From: an uncultured Pseudoflavonifractor sp.
Lineage (GTDB): Bacteria; Bacillota; Clostridia; Oscillospirales; Oscillospiraceae
Length of the DNA: 10,173 nt
Assembly: GCA_904419835.1 (NCBI GenBank)
Contig: CAJFTA010000084.1
Span: 1 to 10,173 of the forward strand
Direction of reading: 5' to 3'
Shown here in pieces: positions 6,239 through 10,173 of this stretch (within the stretch, counting starts at the first letter, position 1; every line of letters starts with the position of its first letter). Under the pieces are notes generated by a model. It was not told the DNA's origin, ran no database searches, and worked only from the letters and a program-made list of their open reading frames with translations. The translations under genes and the position numbers were made by a program.

Positions 6239-6348
6239 GCTATGCAAAAGCATAGCAAAATTGGCCATGCGCCGCCTTCAGCGGCACGGCCATAGAATCA
6301 AAAGCGCGTGGGCCGGGCCGCCGCGAACAGGCGAGGCGTGAATACGCC
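6235..6348. repeat. Palindromes between T-box and glyQS
   Basis: Three hairpins stand between the T-box terminator and the glyQS ribosome site. They are an 11-bp TTTTGCTATGC/GCATAGCAAAA stem with loop AAAA (6235-6260), a compound TGGCC..GCCGC/GCGGC..GGCCA stem (6262-6292), and GGCGT/ACGCC (6335-6348). They lengthen the terminator-to-start distance to about 145 nt, more than is usual for T-box genes. This suggests that short palindromic units have been inserted in the leader. The first hairpin overlaps the terminator U-run. Confidence 0.6.
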
Positions 6349-6382
6349 GTGATTCAGACAATCCTAAAAAAGGAGTATTGAT

Positions 6383-7767
6383 ATGAAGAACACCGAAAAG
6401 ACCATGGAAAAAATCGTGGCCCTGTGCAAGGGCCGGGGCTTCGTCTATCCCGGCAGCGAGATCTACGGCGGCCTGGCCAACTCCTGGGACTACGGCCCCC
6501 TGGGCGTGGAGCTGAAGAACAACGTGAAGCGGGCCTGGTGGAAGAAGTTCCCGCTATCCTGATGAACCCCCAGGTATGGGTGGCCTCCGGCCATGTGTCC
6601 ACCTTCAACGACCCCCTTATCGACTGCAAGGCCTGCAAGATGCGTCACCGGGCCGACAAGCTCATTGAGGACTATCTTCAGGAGCAGGGCCGCACCGACG
6701 TGAACGTGGAGGCCATGACCCAGGAGGAGATGGTGGCCTTTATCCGGGAGAACAACGTGCCCTGCCCCGGCTGCGGCAAGAGCGACTTCACCGACATCCG
6801 CAAGTTCAACCTGATGTTCAAGACCCACCAGGGCGTCACCGAGGACTCCTCCACTGAGGTCTACCTCCGTCCCGAGACCGCCCAGGGCATCTTTGTCAAC
6901 TTCCAGAACATCCAGCGCACCACCCGCAAGAAGCTGCCCTTCGGCGTGTGCCAGGTGGGCAAGAGCTTCCGCAACGAGATCACCCCCGGCAACTTCATCT
7001 TCCGCATCCGTGAGTTCGAGCAGATGGAGCTGGAGTTCTTCTGCCAGCCCGGCACCGACCTGGAGTGGTTCGCCTACTGGCGCAAGTACTGCCACGACTG
7101 GCTCACCAACCTGAACATCAAGGACGAGAACCTGCGCCTGCGGGACCACGAGCCCGAGGAGCTGGCCTTCTACTCCAAGGCCACCACGGACTTTGAGTTC
7201 ATGTTCCCCTTCGGCTGGGGCGAGCTGTGGGGCGTGGCCGACCGCACCGACTACGACCTCAAGCAGCACCAGGAGCACTCCGGCAAGGACATGACCTATT
7301 TCGACCAGGAGAAGAACGAGCACTATGTCCCCTATGTCATCGAGCCCTCCCTGGGCGCCGACCGGGTGACCCTGGCCTTCCTGGTGGAGGCCTACGACGA
7401 GGAGGTGGTGGACGCGGAGAAGAACGACGTGCGCACCGTCATGCGCTTCCACCCCGCCCTGGCCCCCTTCAAGTGCGCCGTGCTGCCCCTGAGCAAGAAG
7501 CTGGGCCCCGCCGCTCAGGAGGTGTACGCCCAGCTGTCCAAGTACTTCATGGTGGACTACGACGAGGCCGGCTCCATCGGCAAGCGCTACCGCCGTCAGG
7601 ACGAGATCGGCACCCCCCTGTGCATCACCGTGGACTTCCAGACCGTGGGCGACGACAAGACCCCCGCCGACCACTGCGTCACCGTCCGGGATCGGGACAC
7701 CATGGAGCAGGTACGTCTGCCCATCGACCAGTTGAAGGCTTATATCGAGGAGAAGATCGCGTTCTGA
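6383..7767 (+). pseudogene. glyQS: Glycyl-tRNA synthetase (alpha2 type) with a frame-breaking internal deletion
   Basis: Class II enzyme that charges tRNA-Gly, matching the single-chain homodimer type (about 460-470 residues, as in Staphylococcus). The ATG at 6383 has AAGGAG 7 nt upstream. The frame opens with 56 family-like residues (GRGFVYPGS, YGPLGVELKNN, AWWKKF) and then stops at TGA 6560-6562. The family resumes at AILMNPQVW in a different frame. By comparison with the well-conserved family sequence, about 12 residues (roughly VQxxPYNVGLDA) are missing and only two bases stand in their place, so about 34 nt are lost. Everything downstream is well conserved to the stop at 7767. If real, the gene is inactivated or split; an assembly or sequencing error is the main alternative, since GlyRS is essential and the rest shows no decay. 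The T-box upstream confirms its role. Confidence 0.85.
6562..7767 (+). CDS. Distal glyQS open frame (GlyRS residues after the deletion)
   Basis: This is the intact C-terminal part of the broken glyQS, 401 residues if read from the ATG at 6562. That ATG overlaps the upstream frame's stop as TGATG, an arrangement that permits reinitiation. It contains a CxxC pair typical of zinc binding (C22/C25 and C68/C71 of this fragment), class II motif 2 (GKSFRNEITP, R137), the RPETAQG glycyl-adenylate loop (about 103-109), motif 3 (EPSLGADRVTLAF, R268) and the C-terminal anticodon-binding domain (from about 294, FHPALAPFK). It lacks motif 1 and the N-terminal strand, so activity alone is unlikely. A longer in-frame start at 6424 reads the N-terminal codons out of frame and is not the true start. 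Confidence 0.6.
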   Translation: MNPQVWVASGHVSTFNDPLIDCKACKMRHRADKLIEDYLQEQGRTDVNVEAMTQEEMVAFIRENNVPCPGCGKSDFTDIRKFNLMFKTHQGVTEDSSTEVYLRPETAQGIFVNFQNIQRTTRKKLPFGVCQVGKSFRNEITPGNFIFRIREFEQMELEFFCQPGTDLEWFAYWRKYCHDWLTNLNIKDENLRLRDHEPEELAFYSKATTDFEFMFPFGWGELWGVADRTDYDLKQHQEHSGKDMTYFDQEKNEHYVPYVIEPSLGADRVTLAFLVEAYDEEVVDAEKNDVRTVMRFHPALAPFKCAVLPLSKKLGPAAQEVYAQLSKYFMVDYDEAGSIGKRYRRQDEIGTPLCITVDFQTVGDDKTPADHCVTVRDRDTMEQVRLPIDQLKAYIEEKIAF

Positions 7768-7780
7768 TTTCGGGCACGAG

Positions 7781-8060
7781 AGAACGGCCTCCAGCGGCCT
7801 ACTTTCCAACGAGGGAAAGTAGGCAAAGCTCGCCATGGGGCAACAGGCGCGGAAGGCCCTGTTAGGGCCAAACGCGCCCGTTTCCCCCTGGTACCCCCTT
7901 TCGGAGACGCGTCCTGCGGCGGTGCTATTCATCGGCCACCAAACCTGAAAGTAGTTGCTTGCCGGTTCGGCTCTTCCGTGTCGTTACCCCTCTGCCCGAG
8001 CAGCGTTACCCGCCCAGACTTGAAAGCCGCTGAGATTCATCGGCGATCTCAATGCCGCAC
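7781..8060 (+). repeat. Dispersed ~280-bp repeat, copy B
   Basis: Same element as 1990-2265, in the opposite strand orientation. It begins 13 bp after the glyQS stop with AGAACGGCCTCC. A perfect 11-bp hairpin (7797-7807 with 7814-7824, loop AACGAG) follows, then CCCGTTTCCCC, ACGCGT, GCGGCGGT, CTGAAAG, a shared 15-nt block (7956-7970), a 21-nt identical block (7991-8011) and TCTCAATGCCGCAC (8047-8060). Relative to copy A the first hairpin has three paired substitutions that keep base pairing. A further hairpin GGCCCT/AGGGCC is present near 7854-7868. No credible gene lies inside. As with copy A, it fills a gap between two genes transcribed in the direction of the element. Confidence 0.8.
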
Positions 8061-8151
8061 ACACTTCTCTGCGTTTTGATTCAGTCTGCGCCCGAACAAT
8101 TCTTTTGTTGAAAATCTTCCCCTGAAACCATTTCCAAGTTCCCAAATGTGA

Positions 8152-8191
8152 CCCGCCGCACCGGCGGCCTGCCGGTGCGGCGGGTTCTCTT
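8152..8191 (+). terminator. Terminator-like hairpin just upstream of the LtaS-like gene
   Basis: A perfect 14-bp stem (8152-8165 with 8171-8184, loop GGCCT) is followed by a T-rich run (TTCTCTTTT). It ends about 30 bp before the downstream ATG, too close for a normal promoter in between. It may end transcripts coming from glyQS or repeat B, or act as an attenuator in the leader of the downstream gene. Confidence 0.8.
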
Positions 8192-8221
8192 TTCCCTGAG
8201 TGTAAAAACGGAGTCAAGATT

Positions 8222-10042
8222 ATGAAAAAATTTCTGCAAAAGCTGGACCCAATTGCCAAAAACCCGGTGCTCACCCCGGTGCTGTGCGTACTGATGGGGG
8301 TGTGCGTGGGGGTGCTGTCCCTGTGGTTTGCCTGCGTGGACAACCGCACCGCCATGTTCATCAGCTACTTCACCCACCCCCTCATCGCCCTGCTCAACAT
8401 CCTGCCGGCGGCATTCCTGTCCCTGCTGCTCTATTTCCTCATCGGCCGGGCCTGGATCTCCTACCTGGTGACGGCGGCGCTGACCATGGGCCTCACCTTC
8501 GCCAGCTTCTACAAGCTCACCTTCCGCAACGACCCCATGATGTTTGAGGATATCCTCCTCATCCGGGAAGCGGGCAACATGGCGGGCAAGTACCAGCTCT
8601 TCCTCAACAGGAGCATGCTCATGGCCCTGGCGCTGCTGGTGCTGGGCCTGGTGTTCCTTCTGCTCTCCGCCAGAGCCAAAACCTCCTGGAAGCCCCGGCT
8701 CCTGTGCGCCCTGGTGACCGCCCTGATGGCCCTCCCCCTGTCCGGCCTGTACACCAGCGCCGACATCTACAACAACAAGACCCGCAACGAGGATCTGATC
8801 TCCCCCTGGTCGGCCACCCAGGTGTACACCTCCAAGGGCTTTCTCTACCCCTTCCTGTACAGCGTCCGCTCCGCCTCCGACCCGGCCTCCGAGGGATACG
8901 ACGCCAAGGCCTGCGAGGAGATCATGGCCGGCTACGCCGACGCGGACATCCCGGAGGAGCAGAAGGTGGACATCTTCACCATCCAGCTGGAGGCCTACAA
9001 CGACTTCACCAAGTTTGGCGTGCCCGAGCTGAACCCGGAGGTATACCGGGTGTTCCATGAGCTGGAGGCCGAGGGCTACGCCGGCAATCTGGTGACCAAC
9101 ATCTTCGCCGGGGGCACCATCGACACGGAGCGGTGCTTCCTCACCGGATACTCCGACCTGGGGTCCTTCCGCTCCCCCTCCAACTCCTACGCCTGGTACT
9201 TCCGGGACCAGGGCTACTACGCCACCGGCAGCCACTCCTGCTACGCCTGGTTCTACAACCGGGAGAACATCAACGCCAACCTGGGCCTGGAGGACTACAA
9301 GTTCGTGGAGAACTATTACGGGGAACTGACCGGCGGCGGCATCGGGTACGACGACGTGCTCTTCCCCGAGATGATTAAGCTCTACGAGGAGCACAAGGCC
9401 AGCGACGGCCGGCCCTACTTCTCCTTCAACGTGACCTACCAGGGCCACGGCCCCTACGATACCGACGTGACCTGGTACGGGGACGGCTGGGTAGTGGACG
9501 ATGGGTCCTACACCCAGGAGGAGCTGAACCTGATGAACAACTACTTCGGCTCCCTGAAAAACACCGGGGACAACCTGGAGATGTTCTTCGACTACTTCCG
9601 GGAGAGCGGGGACCCGGTGGTCATCGTCCTCTTCGGCGACCACAACCCCTGGATGGGGGACGCCAACAGCGTGTACAGCAAGCTGGGCATCGACCTGGAC
9701 CTGTCCACCAAAGGGGGCTTTCTGAACTACTACGCCACCCGCTACCTCATCTGGGCCAACGACGCAGCCAGGGAGGCGCTGGGCTGCGACTTCCAGGGGG
9801 AGGGCCCCGACCTGAGCCCCAACTTCCTCATGATCGAGCTCTTCGACCTGTGCGGCTGGGAGGGCCCCGCCTTCATGCAGGCTACCCGGCCGGTGATGGA
9901 GGCCCTGCCCGTCATGAACACCCCCACCGGCCTCTACTTCGAGGACGGAAACCTGACCAAGGCCCTGACCGCTGAGGGCCAGGCCCTGGCGGATTTGTAC
10001 GACAATCTCCAGTACTACTGGCGCAAGCACTTTGCAGGATAA
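8222..10042 (+). CDS. LtaS-family phosphoglycerol transferase (lipoteichoic acid synthase-like, sulfatase fold)
   Basis: Polytopic membrane enzyme of the alkaline phosphatase/sulfatase superfamily. Family members move glycerol phosphate from phosphatidylglycerol to build lipoteichoic acid or related glycopolymers outside the cell. The 606-residue protein has five predicted membrane helices (about 16-37, 52-75, 80-98, 132-149, 159-176), as in LtaS, and then a large extracellular domain. Catalytic features match LtaS: metal ligand E257 in QLEAY, nucleophile T299 in AGGTIDTER, H338 and R347 in the SHSCYAWFYNR region, H409 in YQGHGPY, and D473/H474 in FGDH. The ATG at 8222 is preceded by CGGAG 8 nt away, a modest ribosome site. 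No clear promoter is seen between repeat B and the start, and a terminator-like hairpin ends 30 bp upstream. It could instead modify another polymer, so no gene symbol is given. Confidence 0.92.
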   Translation: MKKFLQKLDPIAKNPVLTPVLCVLMGVCVGVLSLWFACVDNRTAMFISYFTHPLIALLNILPAAFLSLLLYFLIGRAWISYLVTAALTMGLTFASFYKLTFRNDPMMFEDILLIREAGNMAGKYQLFLNRSMLMALALLVLGLVFLLLSARAKTSWKPRLLCALVTALMALPLSGLYTSADIYNNKTRNEDLISPWSATQVYTSKGFLYPFLYSVRSASDPASEGYDAKACEEIMAGYADADIPEEQKVDIFTIQLEAYNDFTKFGVPELNPEVYRVFHELEAEGYAGNLVTNIFAGGTIDTERCFLTGYSDLGSFRSPSNSYAWYFRDQGYYATGSHSCYAWFYNRENINANLGLEDYKFVENYYGELTGGGIGYDDVLFPEMIKLYEEHKASDGRPYFSFNVTYQGHGPYDTDVTWYGDGWVVDDGSYTQEELNLMNNYFGSLKNTGDNLEMFFDYFRESGDPVVIVLFGDHNPWMGDANSVYSKLGIDLDLSTKGGFLNYYATRYLIWANDAAREALGCDFQGEGPDLSPNFLMIELFDLCGWEGPAFMQATRPVMEALPVMNTPTGLYFEDGNLTKALTAEGQALADLYDNLQYYWRKHFAG

Positions 10043-10048
10043 CATTTA

Positions 10049-10074
10049 TGGCCCGCCGGAAATCCGGCGGGCCA
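10049..10074 (+). terminator. Hairpin after the LtaS-like gene
   Basis: A perfect 12-bp GC-rich inverted repeat (10049-10060 with 10063-10074; in practice 11 bp with loop AAAT) begins 7 bp after the stop codon. No U-run follows, so it may be a weak terminator or an mRNA 3'-end protector. The next hairpin could complete the job. Confidence 0.6.
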
Positions 10075-10078
10075 CTCA

Positions 10079-10114
10079 GGCTGTCGAAAAAGTCCAGGGA
10101 CTTTTTCGACAGCC
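10079..10114. repeat. 17-nt-arm palindrome of the TCGAAAAAG/CTTTTTCGA type
   Basis: Perfect inverted repeat with 17-nt arms (10079-10095 and 10098-10114). The middle of each arm, TCGAAAAAG and CTTTTTCGA, is shared with the hairpin at 5082-5110. Both lie just downstream of a gene's GC-rich terminator hairpin, so this looks like a small dispersed palindromic family. Confidence 0.7.
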
Positions 10115-10129
10115 TTCAAAAATGCCGTT

Positions 10130-10158
10130 ACTTTCGCGCCGCACTGCGGCGCAAAAGT
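10130..10158. repeat. GC-rich hairpin at the right edge of the window
   Basis: GCGCCGC (10136-10142) pairs GCGGCGC (10146-10152), loop ACT. ACTTT (10130-10134) and AAAGT (10154-10158) extend the stem across a C/A mismatch. The ACTTT..AAAGT arms recall the first hairpin of repeat copies A and B, but the rest cannot be compared because the window ends. Confidence 0.5.
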
Positions 10159-10173
10159 CCTCGCTCCGCTCCC

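Noticed and set aside
6424..6561. Upstream start for the distal GlyRS frame
   Set aside because: In this stretch the frame reads the GlyRS N-terminal codons one base out, giving Arg/Gly-rich nonsense. The true N-terminus is in the frame starting at 6383.
6541..6565. Programmed frameshift in glyQS
   Set aside because: No slippery heptamer or stimulator was seen, and a shift would still leave out about 12 conserved residues. A deletion or assembly error explains the data better.
6490..7932. 480-codon minus-strand open frame opposite glyQS
   Set aside because: Shadow of the GlyRS coding strand. Its composition is repetitive and no domain is visible.
8081..10045. 654-codon minus-strand open frame opposite the LtaS-like gene
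   Set aside because: Longer than the real gene but rich in Val/Gly/His/Gln with no motif. The plus strand holds all LtaS catalytic residues.
1..10173. CRISPR arrays, tRNA or rRNA genes, insertion-sequence transposases
   Set aside because: None found. The repeats seen are hairpins and one dispersed element, not regularly spaced direct repeats, and no transposase is encoded.

Overview
GC-rich DNA (roughly two thirds G+C by eye) from a Gram-positive-lineage (Firmicutes/Bacillota) bacterium. Signs of this are a T-box leader, an LtaS-type lipoteichoic acid synthase-like enzyme, LexA/DinR-like and WalR-like boxes, AGGAGG ribosome sites and sigma-A promoters. High GC, an alpha2-type glycyl-tRNA synthetase and many small intergenic palindromes point to a gut Clostridia of the Oscillospiraceae type (Flavonifractor, Lawsonibacter or Pseudoflavonifractor-like). 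The genus is an inference, not a proof.

Layout. Minus strand: mnmG (tRNA wobble uridine modification, 70-1935) lies downstream of a membrane-anchored metallophosphoesterase (2268-3131). A ~276-bp dispersed repeat (copy A) fills the gap between them. Plus strand, divergent from the phosphoesterase: an M23/LysM/G5 cell-wall endopeptidase (3503-5029) with a clear sigma-A promoter and a WalR-like box, followed by a strong terminator and a dense cluster of palindromes (5043-5322). Next is a small tail-anchored membrane protein (5549-5929) whose promoter carries two LexA-like boxes. Then come a sigma-A promoter, a glycine T-box riboswitch (about 6006-6238) and glycyl-tRNA synthetase (6383-7767). 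The synthetase frame is broken by an apparent 34-nt deletion near codon 57. Copy B of the dispersed repeat (7781-8060) follows, then a terminator-like hairpin and an LtaS-family phosphoglycerol transferase (8222-10042), closed by further hairpins.

The genes do not form one pathway. Two act on the envelope (the M23 hydrolase and the LtaS-like enzyme) and two on tRNA (MnmG and GlyRS). Most appear to be separate transcription units with their own promoters and terminators. The main points of interest are: (1) the broken glyQS behind an intact-looking T-box; (2) the ~280-bp repeat, present twice in the same orientation relative to flanking genes, with compensatory changes in its terminal hairpin; (3) a putative SOS-controlled small membrane protein of unknown function; (4) a WalR-like box at a cell-wall hydrolase promoter; (5) an unusual abundance of intergenic palindromes. 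No wholly new multi-gene system is evident.
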